DNA from: Pseudomonas matsuisoli
Lineage (GTDB): Bacteria; Pseudomonadota; Gammaproteobacteria; Pseudomonadales; Pseudomonadaceae
Direction: 5' to 3'
Length of the DNA: 64,000 bases
NCBI RefSeq assembly: GCF_014647635.1
Contig: NZ_BMPO01000003.1
Location: forward strand, 434,001 to 498,000
Shown: positions 34,763 to 43,103 of the stretch, piece by piece
Layout of the letters: the number at the start of each line of letters is the position of its first letter
Position numbering within the stretch: position 1 is the first letter of the stretch
Program-made: the position numbers and the translations under genes
The notes under the pieces: model-generated
The model's database searches: none
Told to the model about the DNA's origin: nothing
The model's input: only the letters and a program-made list of their open reading frames with translations

Positions 34763-35770
34763 TCAGGGCTTGATGATGGTTTTCAGAGTCCCGGCCTCAC
34801 CGCGGGAAAGAATCTGATACGCCGCTGGAACATCCTCCAGCGTGATCGGATCAGAAATCAGCCGTGCCAGTTTCTCCGCCAAGCGCGGCAGCAGCTCGAC
34901 GGCCTGGCGCTGTTCGTCGCGGAATACGCTGCAGCCCACCAGATCGATCTCCCGCTCCACCAACGCATTGGTATTCACGGTCGGGCTGCCATGGAAGAGC
35001 CCCACCAGAGCAATCCGGCCACCTGCCCCAACCGCATCGATCAGTTGCGCCAACACGGCACCGGATCCGGTCGCCTCGATGCAGAAACGTGGCTCGATAC
35101 CGCCACAGGCTTCACGGATCACGTCACGGTCGAGCGCTACAGGTTCGACGCCCGCTACATCACGCAGTAGCGCCGCTCGCGTTTCGTTGCGCTCAATGAG
35201 AAACACCGGGCGGCCATCCAGCTCTCGCAACAACAACGCCGCCAGGCCGCCAATGGGGCCGCCGCCCGCGATCAATACCGGTTCGCCGGGCGCCGCAGCC
35301 AGGCGATTGAGGACGCGCAAGGCCACGCCCAAGGGCTCGGCAAGCGCAGCGACTTCGGCCGGCACCGATGCCGGCACCTTGAGGAGCCGGTGCATTGGCT
35401 GCAACGATTGCTCAGCGAAGCCACCATCGCAGACTTCACCAACGAATCCCATGCGCCGGCACAGATTGCCTTCGCCGCCCCGGCAATGATCACACTCGCC
35501 GCAATTAGCGCGCGAATCCACAACCACCTGGTCGCCCACGGCGAACCCGCTGACGCCCTCGCCCAACGCGATGATCTCGCCGCAGAATTCATGGCCTGGT
35601 GTCACCGGCAACTCGGCGATCCATTGGCCCGTGTGGAAATTGTGCAGATCGGACCCACAAATACCGGCCGCCCGGACGCCGAGCAGCGCGAAGCCCGGCG
35701 GCGGATTGCCGGGCGCATCGATATTTTCGCAGCGCAGGTCGCCGACACCATGGAAGCGGATGGCACGCAT
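34763..35770 (-). CDS. Zinc-dependent alcohol dehydrogenase, idonate/threonine-dehydrogenase-like
   Basis: A 335-residue MDR enzyme with both zinc sites: the catalytic cysteine and histidine in AAGICGSDLHNFH and GHEFCGEI, and four structural cysteines in NCGECDHCRGGEGNLCRRMGF. The NAD site is LIAGGGPIGGLAALLL. It should oxidise a secondary alcohol. GGAGGAG precedes the ATG at 35770. It lies between the SDR and the HisD-like gene (15-bp gaps), so the three dehydrogenases probably act on one substrate or its stereoisomers. Confidence 0.87.
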   Translation of the reverse strand: MRAIRFHGVGDLRCENIDAPGNPPPGFALLGVRAAGICGSDLHNFHTGQWIAELPVTPGHEFCGEIIALGEGVSGFAVGDQVVVDSRANCGECDHCRGGEGNLCRRMGFVGEVCDGGFAEQSLQPMHRLLKVPASVPAEVAALAEPLGVALRVLNRLAAAPGEPVLIAGGGPIGGLAALLLRELDGRPVFLIERNETRAALLRDVAGVEPVALDRDVIREACGGIEPRFCIEATGSGAVLAQLIDAVGAGGRIALVGLFHGSPTVNTNALVEREIDLVGCSVFRDEQRQAVELLPRLAEKLARLISDPITLEDVPAAYQILSRGEAGTLKTIIKP

Positions 35771-35785
35771 GCGGCTCTCCTCCCC

Positions 35786-37114
35786 TCAGGGTTTGTTCTT
35801 GTTCAGGATCTCATGCCGTTTCGACGACACCGCCTGTGCATGGCCGCTGAAGCCTTCGTACAAGGCAAAGCCGTGTGCCTTGTCCGCCAGCGCCTGGTAG
35901 CCCGAACGGGTCACGTAACCGACAGAGATCCGCTTCATGTAGTCGAAGACCGACAGCGGGCCTGCGGTTTTCGCAGCACCCCCGGTAGGCAGCACGGCAT
36001 TGGGGCCAAGGACGAAGTTGCCCAGCGTGACCGGCGTGTAGTTGCCCAGCAGGATTTCACCCGCGTTACGGATACGCGGCAGTACCGCCATCGGCTCCTC
36101 GGCCAAAATCTCCAGGTGCTCCGGTGCGTATTCGTTGACGAACTCGATGGCGGTGTCGAAGTCCTTCGTCAAAACGATGCCGCCGTGCTTGCCGCACAGT
36201 ACCGCCTGGGAAAACTCGATGCGCTTGGGTTCCAGCCCCTTCCAATGCTCCGGCAGCGCCGCGATGGCCGCTTCCGCAACCTTGCGGCTGTTGGTAACGA
36301 GATACGCCGAGGAATCGGGGCCATGTTCGGACTCGATGATCAAGTCCAGCGCCGCCAATGCACCGTCGACGGTTTCGTCCGCAAGAATGATGACTTCGCT
36401 CGGACCTGCCGGTACGCCGGGGTCGATCAAACCGGAGAGCTGGCGCTTCGCAGCGACGACCCAAGGGCTGCCGGGGCCGACGATCTTCAGGCACTTGGGC
36501 ACGGTTTCGGTGCCATAGGCCACGGCTGCCACGCCCTGTGCGCCGCCACATTTGTAGATTTCCTTGATGCCGACAATCCGTGCGGCCACCAGCGTGGCGT
36601 CGTCTACTTTTCCATCCGGGCCAGGTGGCGTGATCACCACCGGGCGTGGCACACCGGCCACGATCGCGGGAATGGTGGTCATCAGGAACACGCTGGGGAA
36701 CGAACCCTTGCCACGCGGCACGTAGCAGGCGACGGAATCGATCGGCACATGGCGGTCCCCGGCGAACGCGCCCGGGCGCACTTCCTTCATCCACATTTCC
36801 TCAGGCTTTTGCGCCTCGTGGAATACGCGGATGTTCTCAGCGGCGAAGCGAATGGACTCGATGACGTCCGGATCGAGCCGGGCGAAAGCCGCTTCGAACT
36901 CGCTCTCTTCAGCACGAATCGCCATATGCGCGGCATCGACCCTGTCGAAATCACGGGCAAATCGTTGCAGCGCCGCATCGCCTTCGGTACGCACCGCCTC
37001 GATGATGGGCTTCACCTTCTCGACGAAAAAGGACAGGTCCGCCTCGGTGCGCTGGAACAGCGCTTCGGGCAGCGCATCAACATTGCTCAGGTCGTGAAAG
37101 GTAGGCTGGCTCAT
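35786..37114 (-). CDS. HisD-like alcohol dehydrogenase with altered zinc ligands
   Basis: A 442-residue member of the histidinol dehydrogenase family (CYVPRGKGSFPSV, KCGGAQGVAAVAYGTETVP, VPAGPSEVIILAD, YAPEHLEI). Aligned by motif to E. coli HisD, the base pair Glu-His is kept (Glu332/His333), but the zinc ligands Gln259 and Asp360 correspond to Glu261 and Asn366, while His262 and His419 are kept as His264 and His425. The substrate-contacting His367 is Ala373 (GPNAVLPT instead of GPNHVLPT). It is therefore unlikely to be the biosynthetic enzyme. HpsN-type sulfopropanediol dehydrogenases are HisD homologues with SDR and ADH partners, which makes a similar diol oxidation possible. Its start follows GGAG; its end is 15 bp before the ADH start. 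Confidence 0.75.
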   Translation of the reverse strand: MSQPTFHDLSNVDALPEALFQRTEADLSFFVEKVKPIIEAVRTEGDAALQRFARDFDRVDAAHMAIRAEESEFEAAFARLDPDVIESIRFAAENIRVFHEAQKPEEMWMKEVRPGAFAGDRHVPIDSVACYVPRGKGSFPSVFLMTTIPAIVAGVPRPVVITPPGPDGKVDDATLVAARIVGIKEIYKCGGAQGVAAVAYGTETVPKCLKIVGPGSPWVVAAKRQLSGLIDPGVPAGPSEVIILADETVDGALAALDLIIESEHGPDSSAYLVTNSRKVAEAAIAALPEHWKGLEPKRIEFSQAVLCGKHGGIVLTKDFDTAIEFVNEYAPEHLEILAEEPMAVLPRIRNAGEILLGNYTPVTLGNFVLGPNAVLPTGGAAKTAGPLSVFDYMKRISVGYVTRSGYQALADKAHGFALYEGFSGHAQAVSSKRHEILNKNKP

Positions 37115-37878
37115 ACAGGTGTCTCCTGAGTCTGCTCTCGAATCGAACGCAGCACGCGACGCTGCAGGTCGATGAATTCGGGGGTGCCAGTAATGTCTTC
37201 GTGGCGCGGCCTTGGCAGCGGCACGTCGTAGGTGCGTTTGATATGGCCCATGCCCATCACCACGATGCGGTCAGACAGGTAGACAGCTTCCTCGACGTCA
37301 TGGGTCACGAACATCACCGTCAGTCGGTGGGCTTCCCAGACCTGAGTCAGCAGCTCCTGCATTTGCCGCCTAGTCATGGCGTCGAGCGCACCGAAAGGCT
37401 CGTCCATCAGCAGGATCTTCGGTCGATACGACAGCGCCCGGGCAATGGCGACGCGCTGCTTCATGCCGCCGGACAATTCGTTCGGATAGGCATCGGCCGC
37501 ATCGCTGAGGTTGACTAGGGCAAGGTGCTCGTCGGCAATGGCGCGGCACTCGGCGCCACTTTTGCCCGCAGCTTTGAGCGCGAATTCGATGTTCTGTCGG
37601 GCGGTGAGCCAGGGCAGCAAGGTGTAGGACTGGAACACCACACCACGGTCACGCCCGGCACCGGTAATCGGCTCGCCGTCGACGGCCACAAGGCCGGCGT
37701 CATAGTCCTCGAGGCCCGCAGCGATGGACAGCAGCGTGCTCTTGCCGCAGCCCGAGGTGCCGACAACGGACACGAATTCGTTATCCGCCAAGGTCAGGTC
37801 GATCTTCCGAAGTACCTGTTTGCGTTGCTTACCCGTGGCGAAGCTCTTGTCCAGACCGGTGATTTCCAAGGTACTCAT
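37111..37878 (-). CDS. NitT/TauT-type ABC transporter ATPase
   Basis: A 255-residue nucleotide-binding subunit. Walker A is GTSGCGKSTLL, the Q-loop is in VFQSYTLLPWLT, the signature is [16 protein letters not shown], Walker B is ILLMDEPFGALD, and the switch histidine is in FVTHDVEEAVYLSDR. The SYTLLPWLTARQNIEF layout is typical of the nitrate/taurine/aliphatic sulfonate group (SsuB/TauB/ThiZ). It overlaps the downstream HisD-like gene and the upstream permease gene by 4 bp each, so it is translated with them. Confidence 0.9.
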   Translation of the reverse strand: MSTLEITGLDKSFATGKQRKQVLRKIDLTLADNEFVSVVGTSGCGKSTLLSIAAGLEDYDAGLVAVDGEPITGAGRDRGVVFQSYTLLPWLTARQNIEFALKAAGKSGAECRAIADEHLALVNLSDAADAYPNELSGGMKQRVAIARALSYRPKILLMDEPFGALDAMTRRQMQELLTQVWEAHRLTVMFVTHDVEEAVYLSDRIVVMGMGHIKRTYDVPLPRPRHEDITGTPEFIDLQRRVLRSIREQTQETPV

Positions 37879-38726
37879 GGGCGTCTCCGGTTATAGCGGA
37901 ACAGCACTTTTTCAGCGGCCCGCATGGCTTGGTCGCTCACCAGCCCCAGCACGCCGAGCAACAGGATGTAGGCGATGATCGTGTCGGTCTGGAAGAAACG
38001 CTGCGACACGGTGATGCGATAGCCAAGGCCGGAGGTCGCGGCGACGAGTTCGGCGAGCACCAACCAGGTCCATGCCCAACCGAGGCTGATGCGCAAGGCG
38101 TCCCAGATACCCGGGAATGCGCTGGGCAGAACGATCTTCACCAGAATCTTGCGGTCTGGCATGCCGAGCGTACGCCCCAGGCCAATGAAGTCGCCCGGCA
38201 CGCGTTTGACCGCGTCCATCACCATCAGCACCTGCTGGAAAAAGGTGCCGATCCAGATAATCAGGAATTTCTGGAAGTCGCCGGTACCGCTCCAGAGAAT
38301 GGTCAGCGGTACGAACGCCACCACCGGCATGTAGCGGATGAAATCCACAAGCGGTTCGACCGACGCTTTCCAAAAGCCATAACAGCCGGCCAGCACACCG
38401 ATGACGATGGACATGGCCGACGACACCAGGAAGGCCACACTGATGCGATAGAGGCTTACTTGCAGATCGGCCCAGAGCGTGCCATCGGCCGCCAGCTTCA
38501 TCAGCCGCGCCCAAACGGCATCAGGTGTTGGCATGAAAATCTTCGGTATCGCACCGCTGGCCGTGGCAACCCACCAGACCAGCGCCAATATGACGAAAAC
38601 GCCGATAGCGATGCAGAGATAGCCGCGACGCCCCGGCTGCCGGCCGATGACGAAAAGGTTGCCGCGCTTGCGTGGCGGCGAGACGGAAGGCGTGTTACGA
38701 GCCGGCGCGTTCTGCACGGAACTCAT
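37875..38726 (-). CDS. NitT/TauT-type ABC transporter permease
   Basis: A 283-residue BPD-type permease. A basic, proline-rich cytosolic N-terminus of about 35 residues precedes six hydrophobic segments. The EAA-like coupling loop is RVPGDFIGLGRTLGMPDRKILVKIVLPSAFPGIWDALR in blocks near residue 190. The start at 38726 follows GGAG; a longer frame to 38756 is not supported. It pairs with the adjacent ATPase and periplasmic protein. Confidence 0.88.
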   Translation of the reverse strand: MSSVQNAPARNTPSVSPPRKRGNLFVIGRQPGRRGYLCIAIGVFVILALVWWVATASGAIPKIFMPTPDAVWARLMKLAADGTLWADLQVSLYRISVAFLVSSAMSIVIGVLAGCYGFWKASVEPLVDFIRYMPVVAFVPLTILWSGTGDFQKFLIIWIGTFFQQVLMVMDAVKRVPGDFIGLGRTLGMPDRKILVKIVLPSAFPGIWDALRISLGWAWTWLVLAELVAATSGLGYRITVSQRFFQTDTIIAYILLLGVLGLVSDQAMRAAEKVLFRYNRRRP

Positions 38727-38803
38727 CGGTACTCCAGAAGTGTTCGGGTGAGGCAATTCCGGAGCCCTGAGGCCCCGGAACGTTTACGCAAGAGGATCGA
38801 AAA

Positions 38804-39808
38804 TCAACGGGTGGCTTCGACGAAGCGCGCATCGATCATTTGTTCGGGGGTCACGGCTTGTTGCACGAGTCCGGCTTCGGTACCGGCCTTGAGCACGTGC
38901 GCAAACGTTTCCTTGGAGAAGCTGCCACTCAGGTGCTGCTGGTTGTCCTCGAGCGTGTAGTACTGCACGCCATCGAATGCGGCTTCGAGTTCCTCCAGGG
39001 ACGCGCCCACCGCCTTGGCGATGATCCCGCGGGATTCGGCCGTATTCGCGTTGTAGTGGTCCACGGACGCCTGCCAGGTCTTGATCAACGCCAGGATTTG
39101 ACCGGGCTTCTGCTCCAATACCTCGTCGCGAACAACGAACACGTCGCTGACGATGCCCGGATCGTCCTTGCCGGTGTAGACCATGTTGACGTCCGCATTC
39201 TGCTGCTTGGCCATGGTCAGGTACGGCTCGTAGGTAATGGCGACCGGCACCTGGCCCGCGATCAGCGCCGCCCCAGCGTTGCTCGCCGGCATCGGCACGG
39301 GCTGGATATCGCTCATGCTCATGCCGTTGGCGGTCAGTGCGCTGTGCAGCAGGATGTCACTCGTGGTGCCTTCTTCGAACGCGACCTGCTTGCCTTTGAG
39401 ATCCTTCACCGACTTGATGTCGGGCGAGGCGATGATGGCATCGGCGGTATTGCTCTGATCTAGTACCAGGACAATCTTCACCGGCAGGCCTGCCGCGACC
39501 ATGCCCATGGCCGTGTGCGTGGCGATGTTCGCGGCATCGATCTGGCCGCTAGCCAACGCGGCATTGATGTCCTTGTCTTCGTTGAAGTTGATGACCTCGA
39601 CCTTTTCCAAGCCCTGTTTCTCGAACAGTCCCTTCTCCGCAGCGACATGCCACAGGCCATAACCCAGCCAGGGCTCGATGCCCATCTTGAATGTTCCGGC
39701 TTCGGGCTTGCTGTCCGCCGTCGGCGCAGCGGCCATTGCGGCGCCTGCGGCCACCAGCGCGCACGCGCCCATCAGGTTGCGAATTCCGTTCTTCAGCATC
39801 TGGCTCAT
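38804..39808 (-). CDS. NitT/TauT-type periplasmic substrate-binding protein
   Basis: A 334-residue binding protein with a signal peptide (basic N-terminus MSQMLKNGIRN, hydrophobic core, cleavage probably after AAMAA). The mature part has MGIEPWLGYGLWHVAAEKGLFEKQGL and ALASGQIDAANIATHTA, the ABC-type nitrate/taurine/HMP-precursor fold. There is no lipobox, so it is free in the periplasm. GAGGAG precedes ATG 39808. The ligand cannot be read from sequence; gene context points to an imidazole compound, a sulfonate or a polyol acid. Confidence 0.85.
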   Translation of the reverse strand: MSQMLKNGIRNLMGACALVAAGAAMAAAPTADSKPEAGTFKMGIEPWLGYGLWHVAAEKGLFEKQGLEKVEVINFNEDKDINAALASGQIDAANIATHTAMGMVAAGLPVKIVLVLDQSNTADAIIASPDIKSVKDLKGKQVAFEEGTTSDILLHSALTANGMSMSDIQPVPMPASNAGAALIAGQVPVAITYEPYLTMAKQQNADVNMVYTGKDDPGIVSDVFVVRDEVLEQKPGQILALIKTWQASVDHYNANTAESRGIIAKAVGASLEELEAAFDGVQYYTLEDNQQHLSGSFSKETFAHVLKAGTEAGLVQQAVTPEQMIDARFVEATR

Positions 39809-39860
39809 GGTGCTCCTCATAGCGTGATGGAGGGGGTGTTCCATTAGGTGCGGCTCGTTC

Positions 39861-40003
39861 GAGGGCACCTCTAAAAACTACCTGCGTTATCAGCGCTGCG
39901 TTAAAAACCCACTCAAATGCTCATTTACCACTCGTAAACTGCGCTTTTTCGCGTGTTTTTGCCTTGCGCTGATTGCCTCGGCTACGTTTTTAGAGGTGCC
40001 CTC
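39861..40003. mobile_element. 143-bp inverted-repeat (MITE-like) element
   Basis: A perfect 18-bp terminal inverted repeat, GAGGGCACCTCTAAAAAC at 39861-39878 and its exact complement at 39986-40003, encloses about 107 bp with no coding capacity. Internally, ATCAGCGCTGCG and TTGCGCTGATTGC form a second dyad. It sits between the oxygenase gene and the transporter gene inside the minus-strand operon. I recall this TTTTTAGAGGTGCCC element from other pseudomonad genomes, but could not search. No target-site duplication is obvious. Confidence 0.7.
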
Positions 40004-40063
40004 TATGTCGAGTTTCGCGCGATCTCGGGCGGCGAAGTGTACTCATTCCGCCGGCCCTGTGGG

Positions 40064-41026
40064 TCATGAAGCGTTCTGCTTGCGATAGGACATCGAGGCA
40101 TCGATCCGGCCGAGGATGTAGTCGCCGGCCGAAACGGGCGGATAGATGCAGTCGGCTTCGGCCACGCCCAGATCGCGCGGGTCGACCAACGCGCCATAGG
40201 TGGGATCGAAGAAGGTCGCAATGGAGTAGCGCTCATGGCCAGAACGATTGACGACGCGGTGCAGGGTCGAACGGAACCGATCATTCGACCAGCGCCCCAG
40301 CAGGTCGCCCACATTGATCACAAGGCTCCCCGGTACCGGCGTCGCGTCGATCCATTGATTCGTGCCGAGCTCGCGCACCTGCAAACCACCGCTGTCATCC
40401 TGATGGAGCAAGGTGATGCAACCGTAGTCGGTATGCGGCGCGACGCCGAACTGATCGGCTTCGGCCTGGGCCGGATGAGGGGGGTAATAGACCATCTGCG
40501 TACGCTGCAGGCGTTTGGTGTACTTATCGACAAAGAAGTCTTCGTCGATGCCCAGACCCACAGCGACCGCTCGCAGCAGATCCGCACCGGTACGGCCCAT
40601 TTCCTCGTAGTAACGGTAGAGCACATCCTGCAACTCGGGCATGAACGCCGGCCACTGGTTGGGGCCACGCAACGCCTCGCCTGCGAGCACCGCTGGATCG
40701 TCTTCCGGCAACTCGAGGCCAATGCTGAAGAATTCTTTGTGGTCGGGCTTGGTCGCTTCGTACATCAAGGCACCGCCAAGCATATGGAACCCACGGTGCC
40801 GTTTGTTCACCGCGACTTCTCGTTTGGTCTCGACGGGATACGCAAAGAAGGTGCGCGCTGCTTCCATCGCTCGATCAATGACCGTTTGCGGTGTCCCGTG
40901 ATTGACGATGTAGAAAAAACCGATCGTCTCGCAGGCCTCGCGAATGGCAGCGCCGGCCCGGCGCACGCTCGCTTCGTCGCGCTCGCGCACACCGGCCATA
41001 TCGATGAGTGGGATGGAAAGGCTCAT
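40064..41026 (-). CDS. Isopenicillin-N-synthase-like Fe(II)/2-oxoglutarate oxygenase
   Basis: A 320-residue non-haem iron oxygenase. The N-terminal domain has IPLIDMAG and ETIGFFYIVNHG. The iron triad HxD...H is in APHTDYGCITLLHQDD and RSTLHRVVN, with the 2-oxoglutarate-binding Arg-x-Ser in HERYSIATFF. Members hydroxylate, desaturate or cleave small molecules. It is the first gene of the minus-strand operon; GAGGAG lies before the ATG, and a sigma-54-like element plus HutC site lie 60-90 bp upstream. Activation or ring-side-chain oxidation of an imidazole compound is a guess from context. Confidence 0.85.
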   Translation of the reverse strand: MSLSIPLIDMAGVRERDEASVRRAGAAIREACETIGFFYIVNHGTPQTVIDRAMEAARTFFAYPVETKREVAVNKRHRGFHMLGGALMYEATKPDHKEFFSIGLELPEDDPAVLAGEALRGPNQWPAFMPELQDVLYRYYEEMGRTGADLLRAVAVGLGIDEDFFVDKYTKRLQRTQMVYYPPHPAQAEADQFGVAPHTDYGCITLLHQDDSGGLQVRELGTNQWIDATPVPGSLVINVGDLLGRWSNDRFRSTLHRVVNRSGHERYSIATFFDPTYGALVDPRDLGVAEADCIYPPVSAGDYILGRIDASMSYRKQNAS

Positions 41027-41084
41027 GTCAGCTCCTCAGCAGGCGGACGTATCGCATCGACGAACGTAGCCCTAGTAAAGATGA

Positions 41085-41100
41085 ACAGGTATATACAAGT
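41085..41100 (-). promoter_or_regulatory. HutC-type operator at the oxygenase promoter
   Basis: On the minus strand ACTTGTATATACCTGT, an imperfect version of the TTGTATATACAA dyad with one arm changed. It lies 59-74 bp before the oxygenase ATG and 5 nt after a sigma-54-like element. Confidence 0.7.
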
Positions 41101-41101
41101 A

Positions 41102-41117
41102 AGCACGTTCTATGCCG
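41102..41117 (-). promoter_or_regulatory. Sigma-54-like promoter of the oxygenase operon
   Basis: On the minus strand CGGCATAGAACGTGCT: GG and GC are exactly 10 nt apart, with GGCA of the -24 box and TGCT of the -12 box present. The HutC-type core follows 5 nt downstream, covering the expected transcription start. Confidence 0.55.
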
Positions 41118-41394
41118 CGCACTGAAACTGCCGTAGATGATTCCGTATGGGCTCATCCAAGGCAACGGCAGACTTCCGGTGCCTGCCCTTACGCATGACG
41201 ACCGGCATCGAGCCGGAGAGCGGCAAACGGCGCCAAGTACTGCGCCCGCGACGCGATGGGACCAACGCGTAAAGCGCACCAAGGTAACCCGCCCGCGTTT
41301 CTTTCGGTGCACGCCGGTAGTCGCGCCGGGTGCTGATTTGCGCATTTCAGTAACCCTTCTGGGTAATGCACGGCGCTTTTCAGGGCCTTTTCTC

Positions 41395-41410
41395 TTGGCG
41401 CATTATTTGC
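41395..41410 (+). promoter_or_regulatory. Sigma-54 promoter of hutH
   Basis: TTGGCGCATTATTTGC has GG and GC 10 nt apart and matches TGGCAC-N5-TTGC at all but one position. It lies 6 nt upstream of the HutC core. hut operons of pseudomonads are known to use sigma-54 with CbrB or NtrC. Confidence 0.7.
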
Positions 41411-41413
41411 CTA

Positions 41414-41429
41414 GCCTGTATATACAGGC
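41414..41429 (+). promoter_or_regulatory. HutC operator at the hutH promoter
   Basis: GCCTGTATATACAGGC is a perfect 16-bp palindrome 28 bp upstream of the hutH ATG. It shares the TGTATATACA core with the other hut sites and covers the predicted start of transcription, as expected for repression. Confidence 0.88.
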
Positions 41430-41456
41430 ACAAACATCCGAACCGGGAACTCCGCC

Positions 41457-42986
41457 ATGACGACCGAACTCATCCTGCAACCGGGCCACCTATCTCTGGC
41501 ACAACTACGCCGCGTTTTTTACGAACAGCCGTCGATCACGCTCGATCCGGCTTGTCATGCGGACATCTACGCCAGTGCGCAGACGGTGAGCCGGATTCTG
41601 GAGGGCGACCGCACGGTTTATGGCATCAACACCGGGTTCGGTCTGCTTGCGCGCACCTCCATCCCCCACGAATCGCTGGCCACGCTGCAACGCAACCTGA
41701 TCCTGTCGCATTGCACCGGCACGGGTCCGCTGCTGGATGACGCATCGGTCGGCTTGATCATGGCGCTGAAGGTCACCTCGCTTGCACGGGGGTTTTCCGG
41801 GGTCCGATACGAGATCATCGAGGCACTCACCCGCCTCTACAATGCGCGGGTGTTTCCCTGCATCCCCTCGCAGGGTTCCGTGGGCGCATCCGGCGATCTC
41901 GCGCCCCTTGCGCACATGTCATCCGTCCTCTTGGGCGTGGGCACCGTTCGCCATGACGGTCGAGAGATCAGCGCCGTGGATGGCCTGACCATCGCGGGCC
42001 TTGCGCCCATCACGCTGGGGCCGAAGGAAGGCCTTGCCCTGATCAATGGCACCCAGGTCTCCACCGCCCTCGCGCTGCGCGGCCTGTTCGCCAGCGAACG
42101 TCTGTTCAGCGCCGCCGTTGTCGCGGGCAGCCTCACGGTAGAGGCACTCAAAGGGTCGTATACGCCGTTCGATTCACGCATCCAGGCCGTTCGTGGCCAG
42201 CCGGGCCAGATTGCCGTTGCGGCGTTCTATCGAGACTTGCTGGAAGAGAGTGAAATCCATCTCTCGCACATTGACTGCAAACGGGTGCAAGACCCCTACT
42301 CCCTGCGTTGCCAGCCGCAAGTCATGGGCGCCTGCCTGGATCACCTGCGCTTCGCGGCGGGCGTTTTCCTACGTGAAGCCAATGCCGTTTCAGACAACCC
42401 CCTGGTGTTTTCCGCAGACGGCGATGTGCTCTCGGGCGGCAACTTCCATGCAGAGCCCGTCGCCATGGCGTCCGACGTCCTGGCGCTGGCCATCGCCGAG
42501 ATCGGTGCGTTATCGGAGCGGCGCATTGCGCAACTGGTCGACCCGGCGCTCTCAGGACTGCCCGCGTTCCTGGTCAAGGAGGGCGGGCTCAATTCCGGCT
42601 TCATGATTGCCCAGGTCACCAGCGCGGCCCTGGCCTCCGAGAACAAGACCCTCGCCCACCCCGCCTCCATCGACAGCCTGCCCACGTCGGCCAATCAGGA
42701 AGATCACGTATCGATGGCAACCTTCGCCGCCCGCCGACTGCTCGACATGGCTGGCAACAGCTCCGCCGTGGTCGCGATCGAACTACTGGGCGCTGCGCAA
42801 GGCGTCGACCTGCATCTACCGCTGCAAACCACGCCACCGTTGAAGGCCGCCATCGCAATGATTCGAGCAGAAGTGCCGCACTACGATCAGGATCGTTATT
42901 TCGCACCCGATATCGCGGCCGCACGGCGCTGGGTTGAGGACGGCGCGTTTCTCCAATGGCTGCCTGCCGAATCGCTGTACGAGTGA
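41457..42986 (+). CDS. hutH: Histidine ammonia-lyase
   Basis: A 509-residue lyase that removes ammonia from L-histidine to give urocanate. The MIO cofactor forms from Ala144-Ser145-Gly146 in [15 protein letters not shown]. Other motifs are [36 protein letters not shown] and [13 protein letters not shown]. Length is normal. It is the first gene of a rightward operon with two hydroxyacid dehydrogenase genes, an ABC transporter and an aminotransferase. It is separated from hutUI by the inserted minus-strand operon, an unusual arrangement since hutH is commonly beside hutU or hutI. Confidence 0.96.
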   Translation: MTTELILQPGHLSLAQLRRVFYEQPSITLDPACHADIYASAQTVSRILEGDRTVYGINTGFGLLARTSIPHESLATLQRNLILSHCTGTGPLLDDASVGLIMALKVTSLARGFSGVRYEIIEALTRLYNARVFPCIPSQGSVGASGDLAPLAHMSSVLLGVGTVRHDGREISAVDGLTIAGLAPITLGPKEGLALINGTQVSTALALRGLFASERLFSAAVVAGSLTVEALKGSYTPFDSRIQAVRGQPGQIAVAAFYRDLLEESEIHLSHIDCKRVQDPYSLRCQPQVMGACLDHLRFAAGVFLREANAVSDNPLVFSADGDVLSGGNFHAEPVAMASDVLALAIAEIGALSERRIAQLVDPALSGLPAFLVKEGGLNSGFMIAQVTSAALASENKTLAHPASIDSLPTSANQEDHVSMATFAARRLLDMAGNSSAVVAIELLGAAQGVDLHLPLQTTPPLKAAIAMIRAEVPHYDQDRYFAPDIAAARRWVEDGAFLQWLPAESLYE

Positions 42987-43103
42987 TAAGCTTCGCGCCT
43001 TTCGGTCGGCGCATACAGGGCAATGGGGTCGAGAAGGCAGCCGCCTTCGGTTGAGGGCCTACGCCGGGTATGCGAACGACCCCTGCACCTGCACGGATTC
43101 GCC

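Larger units (their letters stand above)
41027..41456. promoter_or_regulatory. Divergent hut promoter region
   Basis: This 430-bp region separates the leftward oxygenase operon from the rightward hutH operon. Each side has its own HutC-type site with a GG-N10-GC element just upstream (listed separately). The roughly 290 bp between the two promoter sets are free of recognisable genes and would be the place for activator sites such as CbrB, NtrC or IHF; I did not find an unambiguous one. Confidence 0.7.

Noticed and set aside
35786-37114. HisD-like gene taken as histidine biosynthesis hisD
   Set aside because: It has no his-operon neighbours, sits in a hut-linked operon, and lacks two zinc ligands and a substrate histidine of true histidinol dehydrogenases.
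35390-37129. 579-codon plus-strand open frame opposite the ADH and HisD-like genes
   Set aside because: Antisense to two motif-rich enzymes; its composition (Arg/His/Asp-rich) is typical of a shadow frame.
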